Source of the DNA: CAMEON01 sp045577755
GTDB lineage: Bacteria > Bacillota > Clostridia > Oscillospirales > CAG-272
Length of the DNA: 50,634 nt
Direction: 5' to 3'
NCBI GenBank assembly: GCA_045577755.1
Contig: JAZNJA010000227.1
Location: 1 to 50,634, forward strand
The notes beneath the pieces were generated by a model, which was given only the letters and a program-made list of their open reading frames with translations, did not search any database and was not told the origin of the DNA. Within the stretch, counting starts at the first letter, position 1, and the number at the start of each line of letters is the position of its first letter. The translations under genes and the position numbers were made by a program. Positions 26,734 to 34,377 of the stretch are shown piece by piece.

Positions 26734-27564
26734 TCACTCCACGGGGCTGAAGAACTTCACGCCCAGCTTCATCATGATCCTCTTGAGCAGCTTGAGTATA
26801 GGGGTAGGCAGACCGTAGTGGAGCCAGACGCGGAACTTGAGCTTCATCTCCACGCGACGGCTGAGAACGGGTCTGTCGGACTGATAGATGGGATTCTTTT
26901 GGAAATACTTGTGAGCCTTCCGCAGGACCTTACCCTTGCGGATGACGTCCAGGAAGGGGAACTCGCAGTGATTGGAGATGACGCAGCGCGCTCCCAGCTC
27001 CCGCGCCATGGGGGTCAGGGCAACCTCGTACTGCCAGGCGTTCATGACCTCCCCCAGGGTCTTGCGCATGAAATCGGTGCGCCAGAGACCGGGGTAGAGA
27101 CTGATCTTGTAGGTGCCCTCGGACAGATCCCGCAGGTAGTAGCCCTCGTGATCCGCGAAGGGAACGGCATGCTCACGGCGGAGATTCTTCTTTTTCGCGG
27201 GGTAGAGGCGGACGTAATCGATGCTCTCGGCCTCCATGAAAGCGAGGGTATCCAGTATCTTACCATTATTAATAGGCTCGGTGAGGAAATAATCATCCAA
27301 TGTAAACAGAATGTACTTGGCTGTGACCGATTCCAGGGCCTTGGCCAGCCTCTGGGTGATCTCAGTACCCTCACCCGCCGAGACCACGGTCACGCCCTCA
27401 AAGGAGCGGTCGGTGGGATCGTCGGTGACCAGGTAGGTCTTGCTTCCCCGCTGGGCCCAGTTCTGCCCCAGCAGGAGGGTATGGGCATCCCACAGGTCGG
27501 AAAACTTACCGCAGGTGCTGATGATGACCTCGTAATCAATGGGTGTCTTTGTTTCGGTATGCAT
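26734..27564 (-). CDS. Glycosyltransferase-like protein, family not recognised
   Basis: The 276-residue protein starts with a Rossmann-like segment (IDYEVIISTCGKFSDLWDAHTLLL) and has FTLDDYFL near residue 95, which looks like the DxD-type metal site of GT-A enzymes. ITQRLAKALESVTAKYILF just before it also fits GT-A. The C-terminal third is basic and amphipathic and could touch the membrane. I could not place it in a named family. The start is the ATG at 27562-27564, which lies inside the end of the upstream gene (29-base overlap) with GAGG upstream; a TTG fifteen bases earlier is less likely. Position inside the glycan operon supports a transferase role. Confidence 0.65.
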   Translation of the reverse strand: MHTETKTPIDYEVIISTCGKFSDLWDAHTLLLGQNWAQRGSKTYLVTDDPTDRSFEGVTVVSAGEGTEITQRLAKALESVTAKYILFTLDDYFLTEPINNGKILDTLAFMEAESIDYVRLYPAKKKNLRREHAVPFADHEGYYLRDLSEGTYKISLYPGLWRTDFMRKTLGEVMNAWQYEVALTPMARELGARCVISNHCEFPFLDVIRKGKVLRKAHKYFQKNPIYQSDRPVLSRRVEMKLKFRVWLHYGLPTPILKLLKRIMMKLGVKFFSPVE

Positions 27565-28855
27565 GAATGGCGTCCTCAACCACGGAGCGGAACACGCCCG
27601 TGCTGCTTTCTAACGTATGATTCCTTTGGCTGACCTCGACGGCCTTGACGTAGTTGCTCCGCTGGCGCGCCTCGTCCTCCAGAAGTCCTCGGATACAGGC
27701 GGTCAGCTCCGCCCGATCGGTACAGACGGCGGCCGCTTCGGTGCTTTGCATATACTCGATCACGCCGCACTCGCCCGAGCCGTAGACCAGGATCTGGGCC
27801 CCCGAGGCCAGGGAGTCGGCGGCCTTGGTGGAGAGGGAGTAGCGGGTATTGTTGACGTGCTTTTTCTTGAAGCCCTCCACGATGACGACCACGTCGCTCT
27901 CGGCGGTCTTTTTCACCACCTCGGAGTAGGGGATGCGTCCCTTGAAGTCCAGGCTGGGATTCCCGTCGAAGACCTTGACCGTCTTCCGCTCGGTCTGTCC
28001 CGAGTAGACCTCCAGCTTATAGTCGGGGGAGATCTCACCCAGGGCTTGACCGATGGCGTTCAGGGACTCGTTGCGGCCCTGGCGGATATTGCCGAAGTAG
28101 GTGATGAGGGGCTGTTCCTTACGGATGGGGCGGTACTCTCTCCGCTCAATCTCGGAGGTGAGGTAGACAGTCTCGCCTGTAAGGCCGAACTCGGAATTGT
28201 ACTTATCCCGGATCTTGTTGCTGATGTAGATGGCGCTTCCGCCGTGGGCGAAGACCTTGCGGATGAGCTTGCGGTAGGACCGCTTGTAGATATGGTACAG
28301 GGGATTGAGGGAGCGGCGGTAATTGAAATAGTAGTCGTCACCGATACAGGAAACGATGGGAATATCAAAGCGCTCGGCCGCGTACAGGGCGATGGCGGGG
28401 ATGAAGAAATCATCTGAGAAGGCCAGGAACACGCACTCGGGCTTGAACTCGTCCAGCCAGGCGTTGAGGGTATCGTTGCACCAGTTCTTCTTCTTCCAGA
28501 TCATGCGGCGGAGCAGATAGACCAGGGGGGTCTTCTTGGCGCCGAGGCCGTAGAGCTTCTTGTAGATCCCGCCGTTATCCGAGGGGGGCGTGGGCTTTTG
28601 GCCGTTGTCTGTCTCCAGCTCGCCCTCGGTCCAGATCCGCTCGGTGCGGACCTTTTTTCCCAGGAACCGCTGCAGCATCCGCTTATCGGTAAGCTGGTAG
28701 AAGTAGCCCGCGTGGCCCTTTTTGGGGGTAGCGGGATTGGAAAAGATCTGAGCGAGGTTCTCAGGCTCCCAACCGTGGAAGTAGGCGTCGAAAGCCCGGG
28801 CGGGGGTGTTCTTATTGTAGGGGGTAGAGCCTACGATGAGTATTCTGCGGTACAA
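27536..28855 (-). CDS. Glycosyltransferase (GT-B-like) with TTG start
   Basis: The 439-residue protein begins MYRRILIVGSTPYNKNTPARAFDAYFHGWEP. The second half holds LITYFGNIRQGRNESLNAIGQAL, FKGRIPYSEVVKKTAESDVVVIVEG and STKAADSLASGAQILVYGSGECGVIEYM, which is the donor-side pattern of GT4/GT1-like enzymes. The start is TTG at 28853-28855, supported by AAAGGGG seven bases upstream; the ATG 36 bases earlier lacks a ribosome binding site and would nearly reach licD. The 29-base overlap with the next gene implies coupling. It should add one sugar to the lipid-linked unit; specificity is unknown. Confidence 0.78.
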   Translation of the reverse strand: MYRRILIVGSTPYNKNTPARAFDAYFHGWEPENLAQIFSNPATPKKGHAGYFYQLTDKRMLQRFLGKKVRTERIWTEGELETDNGQKPTPPSDNGGIYKKLYGLGAKKTPLVYLLRRMIWKKKNWCNDTLNAWLDEFKPECVFLAFSDDFFIPAIALYAAERFDIPIVSCIGDDYYFNYRRSLNPLYHIYKRSYRKLIRKVFAHGGSAIYISNKIRDKYNSEFGLTGETVYLTSEIERREYRPIRKEQPLITYFGNIRQGRNESLNAIGQALGEISPDYKLEVYSGQTERKTVKVFDGNPSLDFKGRIPYSEVVKKTAESDVVVIVEGFKKKHVNNTRYSLSTKAADSLASGAQILVYGSGECGVIEYMQSTEAAAVCTDRAELTACIRGLLEDEARQRSNYVKAVEVSQRNHTLESSTGVFRSVVEDAIHAYRNKDTH

Positions 28856-28887
28856 GGTATATCCCCTTTCGTGATCACGCGGCCGCC

Positions 28888-29709
28888 TCAATCGAGCTCG
28901 TACGCGGTAAATTCGTGATGGGTGACCCGTTTTTCCTCAGGAGGCAGGGTCATATAGCCGCCGTAAAGGCGGGTGAGGAAGGCGTCGTAGCCGGCGATGG
29001 CCTTGAAGGTCTCCCCCTCGAAGGTCACGTCGATATACCCGTCGAAGACCTCCCGCGGCATGATCTCGCGGGAGCCGTAATCCCCGACCAAGCGGCCGAC
29101 GTAGGCGCATTTTTCGTATTTCTTGCGGCGCAGGAAGGCCTGCATCCGACGGTCGATGAAGCGGCGGGTGAACAGGTGGCTGATGAGGTAGCAGACGAAG
29201 CGGAAGGGCTCGTAGTACCAGCCTCTGAGCTTGGAGCGGCGGTACTTTTTCCAGCCGCGGGCGATCTTGAGTCCGTGGATGAAGGTAAAGGTCATGCCGC
29301 GGAGCTTGGTGCCCACCTTGGAGCTTCCCGCGCCGTCGATGGGAAAGATATCCACGAAGACGCCCAGGGGAAGGTCATCCTCCTGCATCCCGTTCTCTAC
29401 GAGGCGGGTGCCTCTGTGGCAGGCCTTCGCGTGGGAGTAGCGGTAGTCTGAGCCGCGCAGCTCAAAGCACAGCAGGTCGAAGCCTCTGTCCTCGGCCTTG
29501 ACCAGCTCCACGAAGCGGTCGTAGTCGGGGCGGGGCATCATGATATCGATGTCGTCGTCCCAGGGGATGAAGCCCTTGTGCCGCACGGCGCCGATGAGGG
29601 TACCGCCCGTGAGGCTGTAGCGGATGCCGTTAGCCTCGCAAAGGTCCCGCACCCGACAAAGCACCTCAAAGCTGTATTTCTTGATCTCGTTGATTCCGAT
29701 CTCTCTCAT
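28888..29709 (-). CDS. licD: LicD-family phosphotransferase
   Basis: The 273-residue protein has the LicD signature: YSLTGGTLIGAVRHKGFIPWDDDIDIMMPRPDYDRF (residues 31-66, quoted here only as a region) with the DDDID metal cluster at 51-55. The C-terminal half contains a basic membrane-near segment and ends with KAIAGYDAFLTRLYGGYM. LicD enzymes transfer phosphocholine, or in some cases ribitol phosphate, onto teichoic or capsular sugars. It sits three bases after the GT2 gene, so it belongs to the operon. It provides a phosphodiester decoration that the nearby NAGPA-domain proteins could bind or cleave. No choline uptake or activation gene is in the window, so phosphocholine itself is unproven. 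Confidence 0.88.
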   Translation of the reverse strand: MREIGINEIKKYSFEVLCRVRDLCEANGIRYSLTGGTLIGAVRHKGFIPWDDDIDIMMPRPDYDRFVELVKAEDRGFDLLCFELRGSDYRYSHAKACHRGTRLVENGMQEDDLPLGVFVDIFPIDGAGSSKVGTKLRGMTFTFIHGLKIARGWKKYRRSKLRGWYYEPFRFVCYLISHLFTRRFIDRRMQAFLRRKKYEKCAYVGRLVGDYGSREIMPREVFDGYIDVTFEGETFKAIAGYDAFLTRLYGGYMTLPPEEKRVTHHEFTAYELD

Positions 29710-29712
29710 GCC

Positions 29713-30552
29713 TTAGTTAACCTTTTTCGCTCTCGCCAGTTTTTTGAAGAGGAAGCCCCGCACCGAAGCCGGGAGCATCCGCTGGAGGATAAAGCGCTTG
29801 AGGACGTTCTTGCGGTAGGTTCCCTTCCCGATGATGCCCTGCTCCAGCATATACCGCTGGAGGCGCTTTTCGCTCTCGTAGTATTTCTTGCCGCCGCGGC
29901 GGTTGTACATATCCTTACCGGCCCGCATATGGACCAGGACCTCGGGTACGTTGGCCATCTTCAGCCCCGCCAGGTACATACGGAGCCAGAGGTAGTAGTC
30001 CTCGTTCCAGAACCAATCCAGGTAGCCACCCGCCTGTTGAACGGCGCTTTTTTTGAACATGACCGAGGGGTGATTGAAGGGGCAGCGCTCCTTCAGGTAC
30101 GCGCAGATCTCCTCGTGGGTGGAGGGGACCACGCGGTAGCCCGTGATATTCTCCTCCTCGCCGATGAATTCCGAGATATGACCGCCCACGATGGCCAGCT
30201 CGGGGTCTGCCTCAAAGCAGGCGAGCTGCCGCTCAAAGCGGTAGGGCTTGGCGATATCGTCGGCGTCCATGCAAGCGATCAGCTCGTGGGCCGCGTTGGT
30301 GACGCCCAGGTTGCGGGCGTTACCCAGGCCCTTATTTTCGGCCAGACGGATGACCCGGAACAGGGGGTCAGACTCCAGCGCCGTCACGGTACCGTTCAGC
30401 TCCTCGGGAATGGGGCCGTCCACCACCAGGATGATCTCGGCGGGGAGGACCGTCTGGGTCCTGAGGCTCTCCACCGCGCGGGACAGCCACTGGGCGCGGT
30501 CATTGCGGTAGACCGACATGATGACTGTAAAGGGGGTATGGGACTCCGTCAT
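29713..30552 (-). CDS. Glycosyltransferase family 2
   Basis: The 279-residue protein has the GT-A family 2 core: FTVIMSVYRNDRAQWLSRAVESL (residues 8-30), EIILVVDGP, NKGLGNARNLGV and the metal-binding MDADD (95-99). A later WFWNEDYYLWLRM motif carries the catalytic ED. The basic C-terminus suggests membrane association. It overlaps the upstream acyltransferase gene by four bases and ends three bases before licD. It adds a sugar to the repeat unit; donor unknown. Confidence 0.92.
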   Translation of the reverse strand: MTESHTPFTVIMSVYRNDRAQWLSRAVESLRTQTVLPAEIILVVDGPIPEELNGTVTALESDPLFRVIRLAENKGLGNARNLGVTNAAHELIACMDADDIAKPYRFERQLACFEADPELAIVGGHISEFIGEEENITGYRVVPSTHEEICAYLKERCPFNHPSVMFKKSAVQQAGGYLDWFWNEDYYLWLRMYLAGLKMANVPEVLVHMRAGKDMYNRRGGKKYYESEKRLQRYMLEQGIIGKGTYRKNVLKRFILQRMLPASVRGFLFKKLARAKKVN

Positions 30553-31043
30553 GGCTTGACCTCCTCGGGTATCTCAGCGGGTTCTGCGGCAGGCTCCTCG
30601 GGGGGCTCGATCTTGATCACGCGGGCGGGGTTGCCCACGGCGGTGGCGTAGGCGGGGACGTCCTTAAGCACCAGGGAGCAGGCTCCCACGGTGGCATATT
30701 CCCCGACGGTCACACCGGTCTTACCGGATACGATGTTGGAGCGCATACCAATATAGGCGCCCTTCTTGATGGTGATGGGCTGGTGGGTCTGCTTATTGCC
30801 GTGACAGGCGAAGAAGCATCCGTAGGAGATGACCACGTCATCCTCGGCCGTGAACATGGTAGGCTCCACGTCATCGAGGTAGCAGCGCATCCCGATGAAG
30901 ACGTGCTTACCGATGTTGTAGCCGCAGAGGCGGTAAAAGAACACCCGCCAGCCGTTCATGACCATGTGGGGGATGACCTTAGCGCTCATCCACTTGCGGA
31001 CGGCGCACTTGATCTTTTCAAAAAAGCTCTTTTTTCTTCCCAT
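30549..31043 (-). CDS. Hexapeptide-repeat (left-handed beta-helix) acyltransferase
   Basis: The 164-residue protein has a short basic helix (1-30) followed by hexapeptide-repeat turns: YNIGKHVFIGMRCYLDD, VVISYGCFFACHG (the catalytic His), ITIKKGAYIGMRSNIVSGKTGVTVGEYATVGA and AVGNPARVIK. This is the fold of WbbJ/serine acetyltransferase-like enzymes that O- or N-acetylate sugars. The C-terminus has a Pro/Glu-rich tail of about 20 residues not typical of the family. The ATG at 31041-31043 is chosen; the reading frame upstream is non-homologous. It follows the sugar transferase by 43 bases and overlaps GT2 by four. Confidence 0.87.
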   Translation of the reverse strand: MGRKKSFFEKIKCAVRKWMSAKVIPHMVMNGWRVFFYRLCGYNIGKHVFIGMRCYLDDVEPTMFTAEDDVVISYGCFFACHGNKQTHQPITIKKGAYIGMRSNIVSGKTGVTVGEYATVGACSLVLKDVPAYATAVGNPARVIKIEPPEEPAAEPAEIPEEVKP

Positions 31044-31086
31044 TTCGGATTCTCGTTTCTTTCGGATGTTGCGGCCGCGGGGGATC

Positions 31087-31773
31087 TCAGCGGCGGCGGT
31101 TTTGGATGGCGGCCTTGGCCTCCAGCTGGCGGGCGTCGTACTCCTCCCGATCCACGCGACCGGTGCGGAGCAGGTAATCGCCCAGGTCCTCCGCGGTGTC
31201 CATACCCTCCTCCGAGATGCCGTCTCTTGCGAAGACCTTGCCAACGGTACCGAAGATGATGCGCCAGTCACCGACGAAGGTGATCTTCTCCAGGTAGATC
31301 AGATCGAACTCCAGCTTCTTTTCCCAGGTCACGCTGTTGCGGCCATTGATCTGGGCAAGGCCGGTCAGGCCGGGGCGGACGGTATGGCGGCGGCGCTGCT
31401 CGTCGGTCATAAAGACCATATCCCGCACCAGCTGAGGGCGGGGACCCACCACCGCCATATCCCCCACGAGGATATTGAACAGCTCGGGGAGCTCGTCCAG
31501 AGAGGTGGAGCGGAGGAAGCGGCCGTAGCCGTTGAGGCGGACGTCATCGGGCAGGAGGTTCCCCTCCTTGTCCTTGGCGTTGCTCATGGTGCGGAATTTG
31601 ATGAGGCGGAAGATGCGCTCGTCCTTGCCGGGGCGGAGCTGGGTGAAGAAGGGGTTTCCCTTCATGGCGATGGCGCCCACCAGCATGAGAATGAGCAGCA
31701 CCGGGGACAGAACGGCGATGGCGCCCAGGGACAGGCAGAAGTCCATGGCCCGTTTCAAGCCTTTTGCGTACAT
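31087..31773 (-). CDS. Undecaprenyl-phosphate sugar-1-phosphate transferase (PglC/WcaJ type)
   Basis: The 228-residue monotopic phosphoglycosyl transferase has a reentrant N-terminal helix (about 12-35, with SP at 23-24), FTQLRPGKDERIFRLIKFRTM (44-63), the catalytic Asp93-Glu94 in SLDELPELFNIL and the VVGPRPQL motif (108-115). This enzyme starts repeat-unit assembly by moving a sugar 1-phosphate onto undecaprenyl phosphate. The C-terminal 60 residues extend beyond the minimal PglC. It comes directly after a DegT-type aminotransferase gene, suggesting that the first sugar is an amino-deoxysugar of the bacillosamine type. No dehydratase for such a pathway is in the window. Confidence 0.92.
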   Translation of the reverse strand: MYAKGLKRAMDFCLSLGAIAVLSPVLLILMLVGAIAMKGNPFFTQLRPGKDERIFRLIKFRTMSNAKDKEGNLLPDDVRLNGYGRFLRSTSLDELPELFNILVGDMAVVGPRPQLVRDMVFMTDEQRRRHTVRPGLTGLAQINGRNSVTWEKKLEFDLIYLEKITFVGDWRIIFGTVGKVFARDGISEEGMDTAEDLGDYLLRTGRVDREEYDARQLEAKAAIQNRRR

Positions 31774-31791
31774 ATGTACCTCGCGTCGGTG

Positions 31792-32928
31792 TTATTTGTC
31801 AAAGCAGGAGCGGATGCAGGCGATGACACGGTCCTGCTCCTCCACGGTCATCTTGATATCGGAGGGGAGGCAGAGACCGCGGGCGAAGACGTCCTCGCCC
31901 ACCGAGGTCTCCTCGGCCGCAATGAAGTCATGACCCGCGAAGACGGGCTGCATATGCATGGGCTTCCAGATGGGACGGCCCTCGATATTCTCGGCGGCCA
32001 GGGCATCCAGGATCTGCATATTGGTGACCCGCTCACCCTCGTTGACGGTGAGGCAGGAGAGCCAGAAGTTGGGGGTGGAATCGGGGAGGTAGGGGTTCAT
32101 ACGGACGGGCAGATCCGCGAGGCCCGCCTCGTAGCGGCGGTAGACGGCCTCCTTGCGGTCGCGATGCTCCTGCAGCCACTTAAGCTGGCCCCGTCCGATG
32201 CCTGCCACCACGTTGCTCATGCAGTAGTTGTAGCCGATCTCCTCGTGCTGGTACCAGGGAGCTGGCTCTCTGGCCTGGGTCGCCCAGAAGAGGGCCTTTT
32301 TTCGCGCCTCCTCGCTATCGGTGATGAGCATACCGCCGCCCGAGGTGGTGATGATCTTATTGCCGTTGAAGCTGAAGGTGTTGTACTTACCGAAGGTACC
32401 GCAGGGAATGCCGCGGTAGGTAGCGCCCAGGGCCTCGGCGGCGTCCTCCAGGAGGATAGCGCCGTGCCAGTCACAGATCTCGCGGATCTCGGCCATCTTA
32501 GCGGGGGTACCGTAGAGATGAGCCAGGCAGACGGCCTTACAGTCGGGGTACTTCTCAAAGGCCAGCTCCAGGGCGCGGGGATCCATGTTCCAGGTCTCCC
32601 GCTCGGAGTCGATGAATACCTGAACACCACCCTCGTAGGACACGGGGTTAACGGTGGCGGCGAAGGTCATATCGCTGCAGAACACCACATCTCCCCGCTT
32701 GATACCCGCCAGCTTCACGGACAGATGCAGGGCGGCGGTACCGGCCGAAAGAGCGAGGGCGTGGAAGCCCTTGGTGCCGTACCCCTCAAGGTATTCGATC
32801 ATCTCCTTCTCGAAGCCGTCGCAGTTGAAGCCCAGAGGGGCGACCCAGTTTCTTTCGAAGGCCTCTTGGACGTATGCCATCTCGTTACCGTGCATGGTCG
32901 GAATAGACAGAGGAATTCGTTTGTTCAT
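31792..32928 (-). CDS. DegT/DnrJ/EryC1/StrS-family sugar aminotransferase
   Basis: The 378-residue PLP enzyme transaminates a keto nucleotide sugar. It shows VAPLGFNCDGFE (29-40), the SAGTAALHLS motif (61-70), EDAAEALGA (161-169) and the PLP lysine Lys191 in SFNGNKIITTSGGGM. The closest functional group is the PglE/ArnB-like aminotransferases making 4-amino-sugars. The start is the ATG at 32926-32928; the extra 16 residues of a longer frame are not conserved in the family. It is the first gene of the glycan operon, behind a consensus promoter and a leader hairpin that reaches close to the ribosome binding site. Product specificity is inferred from family. Confidence 0.9.
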   Translation of the reverse strand: MNKRIPLSIPTMHGNEMAYVQEAFERNWVAPLGFNCDGFEKEMIEYLEGYGTKGFHALALSAGTAALHLSVKLAGIKRGDVVFCSDMTFAATVNPVSYEGGVQVFIDSERETWNMDPRALELAFEKYPDCKAVCLAHLYGTPAKMAEIREICDWHGAILLEDAAEALGATYRGIPCGTFGKYNTFSFNGNKIITTSGGGMLITDSEEARKKALFWATQAREPAPWYQHEEIGYNYCMSNVVAGIGRGQLKWLQEHRDRKEAVYRRYEAGLADLPVRMNPYLPDSTPNFWLSCLTVNEGERVTNMQILDALAAENIEGRPIWKPMHMQPVFAGHDFIAAEETSVGEDVFARGLCLPSDIKMTVEEQDRVIACIRSCFDK

Positions 32929-32940
32929 GGTATTTTCCAC

Positions 32941-32957
32941 TCTCCCGAGGCGGGAGA
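32941..32957 (-). promoter_or_regulatory. Leader hairpin next to the ribosome binding site of the first glycan gene
   Basis: TCTCCCG, a three-base loop and CGGGAGA form a 7-bp stem. On the minus strand it overlaps GGGAGAG and ends just before GTGGAAA, the two candidate ribosome binding sequences for the ATG at 32928. It could limit translation. Confidence 0.5.
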
Positions 32958-33035
32958 ATGCTTCCTTTCTCCGCAAAACGGCGCCTTACCCAAAAAGAGC
33001 AGGCGTCATTTCGGTCTCTTCTTTAATGTTATAGT

Positions 33036-33064
33036 ATTATACCACAAAGCCCCCCTTTTGTCAA
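33036..33064 (-). promoter_or_regulatory. Consensus promoter of the surface-glycan operon
   Basis: On the minus strand a perfect TTGACA (33059-33064), a 17-base spacer and a perfect TATAAT (33036-33041). It is probably a strong vegetative promoter for the genes running down to at least 23353. Confidence 0.88.
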
Positions 33065-33185
33065 TATGAAAAAACGATTTTATACACGCCGTTTTGACTC
33101 TTTTCGGCGGTGATAGCGGAAAACCCTTGCCCCGCCTGAGAAACTCGCGCCGAAGGAAATTTGCGCCTGTTTTTCCGATCCCCTC

Positions 33186-33214
33186 TTGACTTCGGCGGGC
33201 AGATATGGTATACT
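33186..33214 (+). promoter_or_regulatory. Promoter of the ASRT-like gene
   Basis: TTGACT (33186-33191), 17 bases and TATACT (33209-33214): five of six matches in each box. AAGGAG follows at 33241-33246. Confidence 0.85.
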
Positions 33215-33254
33215 GTTTTCGTAACGTTTTTTACCGCCGAAAGGAGAAAACCGT

Positions 33255-33611
33255 ATGCTTGGAAAGAACACCTGGCTCATCCCCGACGGGTATATGAGCG
33301 ACACCGTCAAGGGCGAGTTCGTCAGCCACGAGGCCGTCTGCGTTCTCAACCTCTCGGGAGAGACCGCTCACATCGACCTGACCATCTACTTCGAGGACCG
33401 CGAGCCTCTCCGCGGCTTCCACGCGGTCTGCGAGCACGAGCGCACCAACCACATCCGCCTGGACAAGCAGGTCAACGACGCGGGCGAGACCATCCCCCGC
33501 AACAAGCCCTACGCCATCCTGGTGGAGTCGGACCGTCCCATCGTGGCTCAGTGCTCCCGTTTGGACGTGTCCCAGCCCGAGTACGCCCTGATGACCACCA
33601 TCGCGTACTGA
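33255..33611 (+). CDS. Sensory rhodopsin transducer-like (ASRT) domain protein
   Basis: The 118-residue soluble protein resembles the Anabaena sensory rhodopsin transducer family. It has the family order GKNTWLIPDGYM, FVSHEAVCVLNLSGETAHIDLTIYFEDREP, RTNHIRLD, PYAILVESDRPIVAQCSRLDVSQPEYALMTTIAY. The length matches. In cyanobacteria ASRT binds a rhodopsin; homologs in Firmicutes lack one and have been suggested to bind sugars or other small ligands. No rhodopsin gene is present here. It is a monocistronic gene with its own strong promoter, divergent from the glycan operon, and a strong terminator. A carbohydrate-related role beside this locus is a reasonable inference but unproven. Confidence 0.82.
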   Translation: MLGKNTWLIPDGYMSDTVKGEFVSHEAVCVLNLSGETAHIDLTIYFEDREPLRGFHAVCEHERTNHIRLDKQVNDAGETIPRNKPYAILVESDRPIVAQCSRLDVSQPEYALMTTIAY

Positions 33612-33643
33612 TCCCGCGGGATCCCGTCCCCCCAAAAAAGCAG

Positions 33644-33676
33644 AATACCCGCCCTCGGTCGAGGACGGGTATTTTT
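33644..33676 (+). terminator. Terminator of the ASRT-like gene
   Basis: The stem 33645-33656 with 33661-33672 has one mismatch and a GGTC loop, followed by TTTTTC on the plus strand. Confidence 0.85.
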
Positions 33677-33782
33677 CATCGTTTTGCCGCTCAAAAGGGA
33701 GGCCGGAAGCGGAAGCCGACCCTCGGGACAAGCTTTTTTGGAATCATTCCCCGCGGGCGGATCTCAGCCGCCCGGGAGGATC

Positions 33783-34196
33783 TCAGCCGTACAGAGGCTC
33801 CCCCAGGGCAGGAATGGATCGACGGGCGGTGGAGACCTTCACGCGGCAATCGTAGGGGATGTGACCGCCGGGCTCCATGGTAGCCTGGCCCTTGCCATCC
33901 ACCGCAAAGCCCCCCTCGTTCTTTACGCCCCGCTTTCGCCAGGTGATCCGCAGGGTATCGAAGATCTCAAAGCTCTCGTCGGCGCTGTTCATCTCGAAGT
34001 AGACCGTACCGAGCCCGTCCACGTCGGCAATGATCCCATGCCCGTCCACGTAGCGCACGTAGACGTAGGCGGATTCCTTACCCGCGTTTCCGATAAGTAT
34101 GATCAGACCCAGCAGGAACAGGGCGGCGCAGAGAATCAGCAGGACACGGCGGTAACGGGGGGTGGTGCTTGTTTTGGTGGTGACGTTGGATTTCAT
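33783..34196 (-). CDS. Membrane-anchored small protein, function unknown
   Basis: The 137-residue product has one N-terminal membrane segment (about residues 16-37, RRVLLILCAALFLLGLIILI) after a short Thr/Lys-rich tail. A beta-rich outer domain follows (YVYVRYVDGHGIIADVDGLGTVYFEM, IFDTLRITWRKRG, YDCRVKVSTARR). I do not recognise a family; the outer part looks like a small OB- or DUF-type beta barrel. The ATG at 34196 has AAAGGAG upstream and is chosen over a longer frame. It appears to be a single-gene unit. Confidence 0.7.
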   Translation of the reverse strand: MKSNVTTKTSTTPRYRRVLLILCAALFLLGLIILIGNAGKESAYVYVRYVDGHGIIADVDGLGTVYFEMNSADESFEIFDTLRITWRKRGVKNEGGFAVDGKGQATMEPGGHIPYDCRVKVSTARRSIPALGEPLYG

Positions 34197-34230
34197 GGTG
34201 CTCCTTTCGCGCCGTTGCGGGGCGGCGGTG

Positions 34231-34259
34231 ACATTTTTTACAAAATGTTTACATTTTTT
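34231..34259. promoter_or_regulatory. AT-rich palindrome upstream of the anchored protein gene
   Basis: ACATTTT, four bases and AAAATGT (34231-34248) form a perfect inverted repeat. ACATTTTTT recurs directly after it (34251-34259). It lies 35-63 bases before the start codon, a position suited to an operator or untranslated leader element. Confidence 0.4.
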
Positions 34260-34377
34260 CGATACCAAAGCGTGTTTTTCCCAATCGGACACGCTTGAGA
34301 CCTTCACCTATATAGACGCTTTTTCCGGGAAAAATATGTGGTACCCGAAGTGTAATTTACAAAAAATTCACATTATT

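Larger units (their letters stand above)
32929..33254. other. Divergent regulatory region of the glycan operon and the ASRT-like gene
   Basis: This 326-base region holds the minus-strand glycan promoter (33036-33064), its roughly 100-base leader with a hairpin (32941-32957), and the plus-strand promoter for the ASRT-like gene (33186-33214). No gene is seen. Confidence 0.75.

Noticed and set aside
23353..33064. Possible prophage or transposon border around the glycan locus
   Set aside because: No integrase, transposase, attachment repeat or tRNA was seen at either end, so lateral transfer cannot be supported from this window.
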